A model generated the notes under the pieces. That model ran no database searches. It saw only the letters and a program-made list of their open reading frames with translations, and was not told the origin of the DNA. From Galeruca laticollis (Eukaryota; Arthropoda; Insecta; Coleoptera; Chrysomelidae), in contig OY998177.1 of the NCBI GenBank assembly GCA_963921935.1, forward strand, positions 111,778,067 through 111,842,066: DNA of 64,000 nt, read 5' to 3'. Numbering within the stretch: position 1 is the stretch's first letter; each line of letters begins with the position of its first letter. The position numbers and the translations under genes are program-made. Below, piece after piece: positions 24,654-36,770 of this stretch.

Positions 24654-27600
24654 CGTCGGCTTAGAGTGTAAACCTGCTAACGCCATATCACGTAAATTTA
24701 CAAGAGACACAAAAAACATTCTCATATAAATATAAATTAATTTTAAGAACGGCCCTTGATACAGTTGTTTTACGTTTTTATTGTTTATCAGATGAAATAA
24801 AAGAAAAGTTATTCAGTTCAGTATTTAATTACTTATCAACGCTTTCGTGATTTTTGTAATTAAGTAATGATTTTAATAAAGGAGTTTTTTTATTATCACA
24901 AAAGTAACAAAAATATTTTTTTGGTGTATCTATTAATCTTCTAATAATACGCAATGTATGAATGAACTGCGGGAAGAAAATTAAGAGAAGAGCAAAGGAC
25001 TGTGTGGTGACGTAACAGTAGCCAGTTCATAATTGTTCATACTAGTGATTTCGTTTAATCGAAAGACCACCCCTAAATAGGGGAAAATAAGGAATCAATA
25101 ATAACAATAAATTATAACGGTTTACTATAAAATATATTTCAATGAATGAATTATTTAACAAATAGTTGAAAATAGTTACCAACAAGGACACAAAAGATTT
25201 ACAATAATGCAGGTAGGTATAATAGGAAAGGATAAGGCACTACTTAGTCATTACACAATTAATGTTGGCTATTTATTGAAAGGTGTTTACATTTTCATTC
25301 GAAATTTTCTTATGGCGAGATTTGGCAACATTGACTTGAAACAAAGAGCAAAGATGGAACTTCTGTCCGTTGAAATTTTGAATTTATATTAATTTCTGGC
25401 TTACTAAGTTCAAACACATTTTACCTTTTTCAAGATGCATTTATCAAAACTGCGATAACTAACTATCATTAAACTTTTGGACGTTTGAGTATAGCCGCCT
25501 TTTTAGACGGGTAAACCAACCCACCTACTCACACAATGACTTTTTCATAAGTGAAGTGAAGCAGAGCGAGGAAACAACAAATTAAAGGCGGGGGAAAATT
25601 CCGAAGATGAGAATTAACGGGAATTTTGCAAGGAGAGCGCGCGAAATATATTTAATTTGAATTTGGTTTGATAATTAACACATGATGTTGAATGGATTTT
25701 ACCACGCAAGTTGAACATACTTTTCGGTTATGTATTTAAAATCTATATTTTAATCACGTAGATTATGAACACATTTTTCAGTCCCTATAAGAAATCGTCA
25801 CATATTTCCACTCCAGAGCTAAACTATCACAAAACTCAATTCTATTACTAAATGAATAATTAAGGATAATGCGTTCTCTGAAATAAAAAACAAAACCAAA
25901 ATTCTCTCAAAATTCACCAAAAATATTGTTCTAGTATTCATACTTTGAGTAACTACTTAGATTATGCACACACTAATAATTCGTCTCAACAATTACATAT
26001 CACGAGTAGTAACTAACTAATCATGAGGTAAAGTATCATAATAATGACGGTAGTCCTCAGGTAAAGTGCTTTTCAAATATTGCAAGTCTTCAAACTTCCT
26101 CCTTGTAATTTTTCTTTTTGTTAGGTGCTGATTTCGAAGCGCATCAAAAGGCAAGGCAATTGCAGTTGATGATTATCTTTGCGGTAGTATTTTCCACTCA
26201 TCGGTGAATCTCAGTTTGAAATATACATCACCGTTTGAAGTGTACTGGAAAGCTCTTATATCAGTAACTTTAGCGTCACCTTTACCACGCCCAGAACGAA
26301 TATTTCTAAAAAAATGTACTTTATCGAAGCTTTTAAAAAAAGCATGGTATAAGTACATTACATCATGAGGTCTTGGGTTTTTTCTTACCAGTCTGCAAAT
26401 AGAGATATACTCCGCAGAAACATTGATATTTTGGTTTTTAAGAGCCCGCTCAACAGAGGAATGAATGCTGTCCGCTTCCATATGTGTATGCCCAACTTCT
26501 AGAAACTATTGTTCTATAACTATGTTGTGGTTCACAGCCGTCAATAGCAGTGCATTGGACATACACAGTTCCTATTTTGATAGGTACAGCCATCGGTATA
26601 AAAAATTATTTTAGTTGGTTTTTCTGATTAATTTTGTAGTAAAACGTTATTTTCCATTAAACTAACCCAAACACTTGCAAACTCTTCAGAGTTTAAACCT
26701 CCTTCGGTTTCCTTCCATAAATAACAATAGCCATTTTTGTTCTTTTGATTATAAAATGTAAGATTGTGTACTTGGAGTTTCTTTTTATAGAATAAACTAC
26801 TAATTTTGGATTTGGATACCATAAGAACTGCCCGCAAATCCTCTGTAAAAACAAAACTTTCTTCAGCTTTGTCTTCTTTTTCTCTGTTCGGGTTTCTGCT
26901 TTCTTTCCTTGATGTTCTAAGTAGTCTTCTTGAGACTTATTGCCAACTTTGAAGAGAGCACATATCTCACATTGATCTTTTTTATGATAGTACAATCCGA
27001 GATTTTGGACATCAAATTCTTCATAAAACTTGCAGATAGACAAAGCATGCACGTTGCGTGTCTTATACCAATCATTCACATAAAAATCGTAATGGGATCG
27101 TTTTGACCGCCACTCGAGTAACAAATAATTTTTTTGTGTACTAGCACGACAGTAGTACGATTCCATTGCTGGTAATTATTCTAAAAAACTTCGAATTCAA
27201 AAGGCTTAGAGGTGGAATTTTTAGTTTTCAGCAAATCCGATTCTGTGTTGCTCCTTTCAGAAACAGGACGTACTTGTTCATTTTTCCAATTGAGAATTGT
27301 CCATCTTCCGATTCCAAGAGTTTTCAGAAACATAGTTCTACAGACTTTGATTGACTGATCTTCTTTTTTCAAATAATATAATAAATATTGTGTTCTTTTC
27401 GATTCTTTATCGTTGTTTCTCGCCCTTGGTCGCTTAACAGGAATGGATGTCACAAAACTATTAGAATATATTCAGCCTATCTGTTTCTGTAAATGTTGAA
27501 CATTTTAAAGATCATTTTCCAGTTTCTCCACACACGCATCTATTCTCCAATGCTCTAGGCTTCCTTAGTATTTCGTAATTCCATTTTTTATTCCTTTTTT

Positions 27601-29063
27601 CTTCCATAATACTTTTTCCCATTTTCTCTCAAATTTCTGATTTTTTCGTCAAACCAATTTGATTTTTAAATCTGAATACGTTTCTATAATTTCTTGCTTT
27701 TCTCAGAACAGTTTTCATAATCAGATTCCGAATCAAAATTAATTTTATACGATACTAAGCCTTCTTGTATGATTTCATCTGATATCAAATTTCCTATTTG
27801 ATTGGATATGTTTGAGGAACTTGGACCAATACTATCGGTAGCACTTGGCAAAGGATGATTGTTTTCAGTTTCTTGGAAAGTACATTGCTCGATAGTATCT
27901 TCAGATATCAGAATTTTGTTACGGTAGTGTTCATCAGCTCTTGTGAAGTTGACCAAGCTAAAAAAGGGTGAGTTTGAAGGTGAAAGGTTCACGTTCCTGT
28001 CTTTGAATTGAGCTTCTTGTTTAACGTTTTGAGTGACAACGTCATTATTTATGTTTAAATTTACTGTGGCATCGAAAAATGTCGATGTATTATTAGGTAC
28101 ACGAATACTAGAAATGTCTTCGAATATTACCTCATTCGATATAGACGGAGAGAGACGGTTGCAATGAACACTGTTTGTGTGCATCATATTTTCAACATTA
28201 ATCATATTTGAGCTAAAGTCATGAGTTTCACATTTTGAACTACAGACCATTCTTCAGAAATTTCCGTTTTGGATGGTTCCGGCTTCTCTTGTTAATTTTG
28301 TGCTTACTTGTATTACACTAGTCCAAGATTTTTAGGCTTCGCCAATGAATCATTGGAGATATCTAAAAAATTAAGCAAAAATTAACAAGTTATGTAAATA
28401 ATAATCATAAGAATGACAAAGGTCAATGTAAAATTATGAACTATGTTTGAATAGAAATATTCCGCCTAAATATAAAAAATATATTGTTTAACCCACATTT
28501 TTGAATGTGAATAAAACTAAAATTGAACAAACTGATAAGAAAGTGAGATATCAATCGAAGCACTCAAAACACTGTTAAAATGTTGATAATACATAATACC
28601 TGCTATTAGTACAATAATTCTATGATTTACTTTGAAAGAAAACTGCTAACTCCAATCTGTTCAAATTGTAGGTTAATTTACTTTTCAATGGCAATAATAC
28701 TCAATTTTCGTTAAAGTTTACGTAAAGTAATAATTTGATGAGAATACAAATACATACCTCTTCAATGTTCCAATAATTCTAAAACCTTCGTTTATACCAG
28801 TAACACCGAACTGAGTAATTTTTGCAAGAGCACACGCCGACATCGAAAACTCAGTAGTAATTACCAATTAAGGTGGATTTAGCTGCATACTTCAGAAGTT
28901 ATAGATTTGACTGTTTCACTCATCACGCGATTTTATCAATTTGAAACGAAAATTGATAGAAGCTGTTTTCCTAGATTGTGTATTTTTTTTTCACTTTTCA
29001 ATGATTGGTAAAACATAATAACGGTAAAAAATAGATTTAGCAGGTTTACACTCTAAGCCGACG
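24654..29063. mobile_element. DNA transposon with DUF7869 gene, 4410 bp
   Basis: Ends are 27-bp perfect inverted repeats starting CGTCGGCTTAGAGTGTAAAC (24654-24680 and 29037-29063 inverted). They are flanked by a 4-bp duplication ACTT (24650-24653 and 29064-29067). The only recognisable coding content is a minus-strand DUF7869-type gene. The 4-bp duplication is the size reported for Sola1/Sola2 transposons, so a Sola-like identity is possible. Everything between the ends other than the gene is AT-rich and shows no second gene. Confidence 0.85.
26173..28250 (-). pseudogene. DUF7869-type protein, copy 2, broken
   Basis: Blocks run 28250 to 26173 on the minus strand. An acidic Ser/Asn-rich N-terminal region (28250-27684) comes first, then a degraded Cys-rich part (about 27680-27460). 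Next are KEHNIYYYLKKEDQSIKVC-like sequence and FLKTLGIGRWTILNWKNEQV (27453-27181), the HTH-like block of the family. The CEICALFKVGN knuckle is near 26960, EDLRAVLMVSKSKISSLFY near 26840-26780 and YLWKETEGG near 26715. The end block is GHTHMEADSIHSSVERALK (about 26490-26430). Several frameshifts and stops separate the blocks. The gene is the likely transposase of the surrounding inverted-repeat element, by its position and the D/D/E-like block order; that is inference. Confidence 0.7.
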
Positions 29064-30131
29064 ACTTCCTTTTGACAGATTTCAATTAAAAGTAAATGAG
29101 GTATGCATTATGTCCATAAACTATTAAATTCAAAATTTGAAAATGATATCTCCATTACTTAAAGTAGATGTTCTGCGATTAATAATTGCTGACATACGGA
29201 CGCACCGACATCATGCTCAAACTAGGTCAGTGGTTTTAAATAGTTATGAAACGGATATACCATACGATTAGACGATTTCTCATTTCGTCTATGTTCCAAA
29301 ATACCAAATTTTAATCTCACCCGATAAAAAGACGAATACGATTTTGGTATGTTTGAAAAAGCAGCCATGGTTATGAAGAAATGGATACGAGTAGATAAAC
29401 TAGCAGAACGGTATTGATATGATGACAATTCCATGTTCATTGTAAAGAGAGGATCAACGAATCTCCGACAGACAGGTTAAGAAGAGATATTGAATTCTCT
29501 GCAGAATGAGGCCATTTATAAGTTCAATTGTGTCTGAAATATTTTTTCCTGTGGGAAATATAAGTATTTTCTGGAGTAACCTTATTTATATAAATATATC
29601 TGTGAAGATATATATATTTCATTTTATAAAGATCATAGAAAAGTATAATGTTTGGTGAAAGGAAGTCCCTAGATTTTAATCTAATTTTTTGTATATTTAT
29701 TATTAATATGTCTTGAGACAAGATGACGGATAGAAGGTATTCAAACAAAAATAAACCGTCGCTAGTGGTTTCGACCTACCCAATTTTTCAGACACGAATT
29801 TACAAGAAGAACTAAATTTTCATTATATAGTATTAGGCCAAATGGTGCCAAGAAATTACATATTTTGAGATGTTATTCAATATTACTCGCGGTAAATGGC
29901 CTGGAAAATAGTTGTATTTTCCCTTGTTAATTCATTGTAGGAACAATTTTCAACTAAATTTTCCTATTTAATATATATTGATGCAAACGTTTGATTGAAT
30001 AGATGGAGAATTTTGGAATTTGGAAAGTTTGTATAATAGAACTTCAAATTAGGTAGAATGGAAGGCTTTATGTATAACAAACTCGATCGTGCCCGAAATC
30101 CATCCATGACATAGTCCAATACAAGTGGAGG

Positions 30132-30175
<44 letters not shown>

Positions 30176-32576
30176 AAAGTTAGATGGAGATTTATTTTTT
30201 AAGTTGAGTAATTTTATTTTTGTTTAGATTACCCTGGTGAACGATTAATTTCCTATGCAGGGCTGGAGATGGATGTGTTTAATTGGGGTATCGTTTATGC
30301 GTCACTAGAGCCGAGTTTGTTGTTTTTGAGGATAAGCTGAGAAACCGCCAAGTGGTTAAAAAAAGTGTCTAGAACGAGATGGGAAGAAAGGTGTCAAGAA
30401 TTAATTTCTTTAGAATGGTGTGTAGAATTGAGACCGGTGGAACAGGTTTCTCGCTAAAAATTGACTGAAGAAAAAGGTTAACTCGGTTAGCAACAAGATT
30501 TGATATACGAGGAGAAGCGTGGTTTAAAAGTGTCTAGACTTGGGTGATTTTTGCTGTCTCCTAAGAGACGACGACCACGCTGTGTTGCGAATAATGATAG
30601 AGTTGGCTAGGGTCATCCAACTATAGCCATATATTCATAGAGCAGTGCTCCTAATTATTGTCGATATTTAATTGATGTAGAGAGCAAGTTTCCTTTGATT
30701 ACTTCAATTCATTAACATGGAATGAAAATATGAAATACGCAAATGATTTTTTTACAACTTTAATATCTTTGATTTAAGAATATTTCAAACTTTGATGTCC
30801 AATGTTTTTAACTAAAGGCCGTCGTCAGGACCGGCAAACCGGGTACCCAACCAGGACAGCAAATTCTAGGAAAGGCAAATCAGTCAATTGAACAAGGCGC
30901 ATTCTTTGACACTACAATTTTTCGTTGTCAAAATCGAAAAGGTGGCTGCTATTATAGTGGAATCGAAAGTGCGCCTTTTTTAAATCGAACAGACGCTCTT
31001 AAATATATCAAAACACGAACACATTTCAGTCTGCTGAGGCGGCGGTGATGTTTATAGATGATTAGACACAAAGTAATAGATACTTTTAATATTATATAGA
31101 TGATTAAATATGAGCGAAATAGACTGATTGATTACTTTCAGTTTCAATAACGTGAAAAACTGATTTCATATATTATTACTCAGAATAAAGCACTGAAATC
31201 ACCGACGATTTTAGTAAAGTTAATCAATTATTTAACAACGGTTTAGCACGAGCATTTTATTTTCGCGTCAGATTTTGTTTATACCATTCTATTTTCATTA
31301 GCACACAATTTCTAGGCGTGGATGTTCATACATTATAAAATCGATGATTGACAATGACGCCGAGTGGTCAGACGTGATAGTACGAGTGATAAATTATTTT
31401 TTTCTAACTTTGCGAGAAGTTTGATGCATTTTTCACGAAGATTGAAATGCACCGGCATCCTTTTAGATACGCTCGGAGATTTATACACCCTATATGTTGC
31501 ACGTTCCGATAACCTGCTTTCTATTTAGAAATAGAAGGTATAAAGGTGCCCCCCTTTTGTTTTCAGAGTGAATGGTCGTAATACCAAATTAGTTAAATGT
31601 GTTGATATAATAATATGAAATATTTAAAAAATTATTCTCAGCTTACGTGCTCCCGAGATATGTTCGACACCCATATATACTCATCGGCACGAGCCTGAAC
31701 CTGAAGACTATTGATCAAGAAATATCTTCAAAATTGACCATATTTCAGATAATCTACTAAAGTTATAACAATGTAATAATTATCATCATGACCATATGAG
31801 CTATGCATTTTTATTTATTTACGCGGTGACATTTTGGTTAAGTATTGGTAATGTAACATTTGGTTAAGTGTTTGTTACTTGCTTCTGTCAATTAGTGCTA
31901 ATTAAGCAATGTCTTTAAGCGCAGAAATTGATTCATCTATTCTTGCTGTCATTCGGGGTTACGTGTTAATTAATGCTTATAAACATGATACTTTTGAATT
32001 AAAAGTTTTCCAAAACATTTTCTGAACAAAGCAATCTTTAAAAATCTATACCAAGTCGTGTTAAAACAATAATAAAAACAAATACAAGATTTCACCATTT
32101 TTATCAAAAATTGGAAGGGAGCCTGCTTTTGTGCAGGAGAATGTTGACTATCGATAGCAAGGATCAATTACCAAATATAAAAATGAATGATCTGAAAAAA
32201 TAAGATACAGAGATGTAGAAATAATATTGCACTCCTGGAACAACGGAAAGTATAATTCGAACAAAGCATGCATACATTCCATCCTTACAATAACGAGTCA
32301 AACAAATATACAAACTTTGAAAACAAATGAAAATTTGGGGAAAATATCTCTTCGGATCTCATGAGATTGCTCGAAATGAAAGCCTGAACACAAAAGCTCC
32401 TTACTAGTAGTTTTATAAGTTTTCGTTGGCCTGAAATAGACACCCAAAAAAGGAGATCAATCATTATTATCGAATAAACAATGATTCTAGATTGTTAGAA
32501 GGAGGATTAAGTATGGTGTATGGCAACATGGCGCCAGGTGTAGATGTACTTGATGAAGATCTCCGGAATAAATGAT
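29064..32576. other. No gene seen; simple repeats
   Basis: AT-rich. It holds a (GA)n tract (next entry), a GC-richer patch at about 30825-30890 and an open stretch at about 30820-31060 without recognisable motifs. No mobile element end could be defined. Confidence 0.4.
30136..30171. repeat. (GA)n microsatellite
   Basis: About 18 GA units. Confidence 0.95.
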
Positions 32577-34155
32577 GCAAATAGTGTAAACGAAATGTCT
32601 TAAATGATGCAAAGTGTATAAATTGTGAAAATAGTTTCCATATAATCTGTGCAAAAAATAGCAACTCTGTAAAGTTTACTAGCGATGATTTAACTACATG
32701 TTTTGAGTAAGATTCAGCATGTGATCAGACGGATCAGTTATTTTTCGATCCAATTGAAAGTCCGGACAATAAGGTAATAGGTATTATTATATTCAAATAT
32801 ACAATAAAGCAAAAATATTCCAATATAAAGGAGCTGTATCACAAAATTCATTTAATGAGTTAACAATTTACTTTGCTAAAAGAACGAAATGAATTAGAAG
32901 CAAAAACTAAAAAACAAAAACCAACTCAAAAGAATTGGGAATCCTCTGCTATTCAAAATAAAACCAAACCACCGATTCAAAATGGATATGATAAAAATAA
33001 CGTTATTGTCAACTCGTCTATTAACCCGGCGTCATTGTGGCTACTAAACGGAACTTAGCCGTTGTGGTCGAGTATATTTAACCCATGTACATCACTGTAC
33101 ACTGAATCAAGTTTATGTCGATACCAGTTTTCTACATTAAGGAAATAGGTAATTATACTTATTACTTATACAAATTGAACTTTTATTTATAATAAAATGA
33201 GGATACTACCATCAAACATAAAAATGTTTTATACTGAGATCAATTTGTTACAACATAACTTGAAAAATATATTCAAAAACAAAAAATAATAACCATTTAG
33301 GTACTAAACATATATTTGATTTCTACACATTAACATATAATTATAAACTAATAAAACAAAGTTACTTATAAACAAAGTTATTCGCTATCGGTATAAACTT
33401 TGGCACAATGGGATAATGTGTTCCATACAAATAGGCTTGTTACAAGTATTGCAGTTATGTCTAGTTTTTTATCTTTGGCAGAAGGGCAGTCTTTACATCT
33501 CGTATATGTTTTCGAATGTTTATTCGGAGGGTAGATTATAGTTTCACCAACGTCTTTGTGAATACGTTTAGGTAAACCTCTCAGTAAGTTCTACATATTT
33601 TTCCTCAGGCGAAGATGACCTTCAAGCATTGATAGACTGAGTTTTCTAAGGAAATCACATCGGTTGGTTTTCGAATTATTATTTTCACGAAAAATAATTA
33701 CACTATTTACTGCAGCTATATTCATGACCGTATAAAATACTGTCATTGGCCAGCGTTTAGAGTTTCGAGATACATCAGCACGGAGTTCATCAACCACATC
33801 GACGCGGGCTTTCGTAGAGTTATAAAATGTGATTATCTCTGGTTTCCGTTTGTCACCACTACCTGGATCAAGCTTTTGGCCATGATGAAGGGAGGGCAGT
33901 ACCATCACTACTTAAGTGATATACCTGTAACTGTTGCTTTATGGTTTTGTTGTAAATGTGTTATCAGTGGAACGCTCGTAAACCAGTTGTCGAATGTAAT
34001 GTTTCTATTACTTTTAGAAATAGGCTGCACTAATCTGTCCACAACATCGAAAGCTTTAGTGCTTTGCAAAAATGGCCCATTAGGCTGTTTACCAAGATAA
34101 ATTTCAAGGTTTAATACGTTTCAATTTTGTGGTTGTGCAAATTAAGTGACAGGAA

Positions 34156-34352
34156 ATTGACTGTCTCGACCCTTACTTCGTGGAATATGCTCATATTAGT
34201 GTTTTCAAATGAAACTCAAGGTCTCTAGTTAATTCCACAATATAATACAAGTTATTGAAAATTCTAAAATATTGTCAATTTTTTAGAATTTTCAATAACT
34301 TGTATTATATTGTGGAATTAACTAGAGACCTTGAGTTTCATTTAAAAACACT
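34156..34352. repeat. PLE-A short foldback unit, 197 bp
   Basis: Left arm begins GACTGTCTCGACCC; the right arm is the inverted copy ending TTTAAAAACACT. There is no coding DNA. The flanks AAGTGACAGGAA (34144-34155) and AAGTTACAGGAA (34353-34364) form a 12-bp duplication with one mismatch. The hammerhead core is missing from the centre. Confidence 0.8.
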
Positions 34353-36543
34353 AAGTTACAGGAACTTGAAAATATAATTCGTCATGCAATATTAACATCA
34401 TTTTGACCTACCATGTATATTAGGAAATCCAGTGGCATCTATATTGGGAATAATTTATAATATTGTACAGCCATAAACATTATTACCTTTCCTTATTAAC
34501 TATACGTCAAGTATTTATTTTATTTTTGTGGAGCATGTCCCCGTGGTGTTACTCCGAAAGCACTACCCCTGATACATATCTTTGTAACGCGATTCTCCGT
34601 GATGTGTCTATGCATACATTATTCTGTGATATATACTTGTTGGATATCTCAGCTCTTATTGGTTATTGGAAGCTTTGACATCTCGAGAGCATTCTGATTG
34701 GCTGGCTGGTTTGACACGAGAGTTTTTGATTTTGCCTGTGAATATACTGGACATTCATTGTTCGCTGGGTAAATCGGAGTGAATGTGGTTGAATTCATGT
34801 CACCATTTTCGGATGAAATAATTGAATATTTCACCTCATATTAAGGGATGACCGATTGGTGATACACATTTCCCGGGTATCATCAGATATTTTTGGAGTT
34901 GTTTGGAGAGTATAGACCTGTGGAAATACCATTTTTTTGGGATCAGATAATTCAACCGACAGGTGGTTTTTTTATACTGTCATTCCAGTTAATTGTGAGT
35001 ATCAGAATGTTTCTATAGTTTCATTAACTAGATTGTTCTCAATTATATCGTAGAGGTTTTGTCCATTGTCTGATGAATTGATTTTCCTTTATAGCTGTAC
35101 ATTGTACATGAAAACCAATCTTGAGAAGGGTATATTGTTTCAGTAGGCCTTTATCACAGTACCTAGGGTAATAACACCTTCAGCCCTATATATTCGGAAC
35201 TCAAACTGGCCATTTGGTAAGAAATATTACAGTTTTTTATATATAGATGAATATTCTAGTAATTTTAAAGCGTTTTATCTTTGGATAATGTATTTTTTTG
35301 TTGATTGAAGGTCAACTGGTTTTATAGTTTAGGTTCATAGGTATTGGCTCCATATGAGCTCGTATCTTGTTTTTCTTGTCAAATGTAGAAAGATTATAGT
35401 TAATATGTTAAGCTCGATTAGTATTATAATTTTTTGTTGGTCAAACATGAAATATAGAATTTTCTAGTTAACTTTTGTTAGGAAAATTAAGTAATATCAA
35501 TATTAGCTGATTAGTCTTTATGATTAATAGAAGTCTTGCTCTTATGAGATTAGTAGATATTTCAGTTTAGAGATCAGTAATAGAGATTACTCATATCGGA
35601 TATATGACTGCTAGAGGGAGTTAATCGATTAGGGGCTAAAGTTTAGATTGATATTTCGTTTTGACCATTGAGACTGAAAGAAAATGTATAGAGTATTAAT
35701 ATATTTCTCATTTTAGGGTTCTCTTTCCTTCTCTTCTCTTTCCTCATCTTCTTTTCTGTTCTGCTCTTTTCTCTCCTCTTCTCGTTCGTCAATCTTTACT
35801 ATTCTGGATTTGGTTTTGGATTTCATTTTATGGGACAACGTTGAGTCAGAACAACAAACTTGTATGGGGGAAAATTTGGATTGTTACTGAAGAGTACAAT
35901 ATTGGATCTTATAGCATTCTATAGAAGTAGTAGTTGGTAGCCACCACTGGCAACCATCAAGACACAGTGGATTCCACGCAAGTTTTAAACTTTGGTTTAT
36001 GTAAAGTACCTTTTGCGCATAAAACTTGTTTATATATGTCAGTGTAGGTTGTAGATAACTTTTTTATTACCGTAAGCCACTTGTGGTACGCAGTTTACGA
36101 TACTTGTGTTGATCAAGTATTACAAATACTCTGATCGACATACACTATTCAATTAAACCTGTTTTACCATTTATACTCACATTGTGGATTGGTGATAACT
36201 ACACCCACTGTTGTTAAATTTGTAAACGTTACTGTGGCTATTCAATTTTAACATTCTGAGTTATTTGAGTTGGTGGTAGTAAGCGTATGAGCTCATATAA
36301 TATTGCGCCATATTGTATTTTTAATATTTACTTCAAAATTTCACATTTAATTGCATAAACGTTATTTTGTGCCATAGATACGTATGGTATATTGTATTGA
36401 TTTAACCCTATATTGTATTTGGGAACTTAAGTATATAGTTTTCTCATTCTACCGGCTAATCTAGTACTCCTTTGAGAAATTTCATTTGTATGTAGGTACT
36501 GGTTTGTACATATTTATACCCAACGAACAATCCAGGCTGTAAC

Positions 36544-36770
36544 ATAGGATTTCAATCGGGGGGAATTATAGGATTTTACCAGGGGGAATTATAGGATTTT
36601 ACCAGGGGGGTTTCATAGGATTTTATCAGGGGGGTTGCATAGGATTTTACCAGGGGGGTTTCATAGGATTCTACCAAGGGGGGTTTTATAGGATTTTACT
36701 TGGGGGGAATTAAAGGATTTTACTTAGGGAATATATAGGATCTTAACCCAGGGATTTATAGGATTTTGAA
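36544..36770 (+). repeat. G-rich 24-bp minisatellite, about 10 units
   Basis: The unit is ATAGGATTTTACCAGGGGGG plus about 4 nt, repeated with drift. Runs of five or six G recur every 23-25 bp. Flanking DNA is AT-rich. G-quadruplex formation is possible, though the spacers of about 18 nt are long for it. Confidence 0.92.

Noticed and set aside
30825..31060. Open GC-richer stretch
   Set aside because: No recognisable protein blocks or splice sites; it could be an old non-autonomous element, but the ends are not visible.
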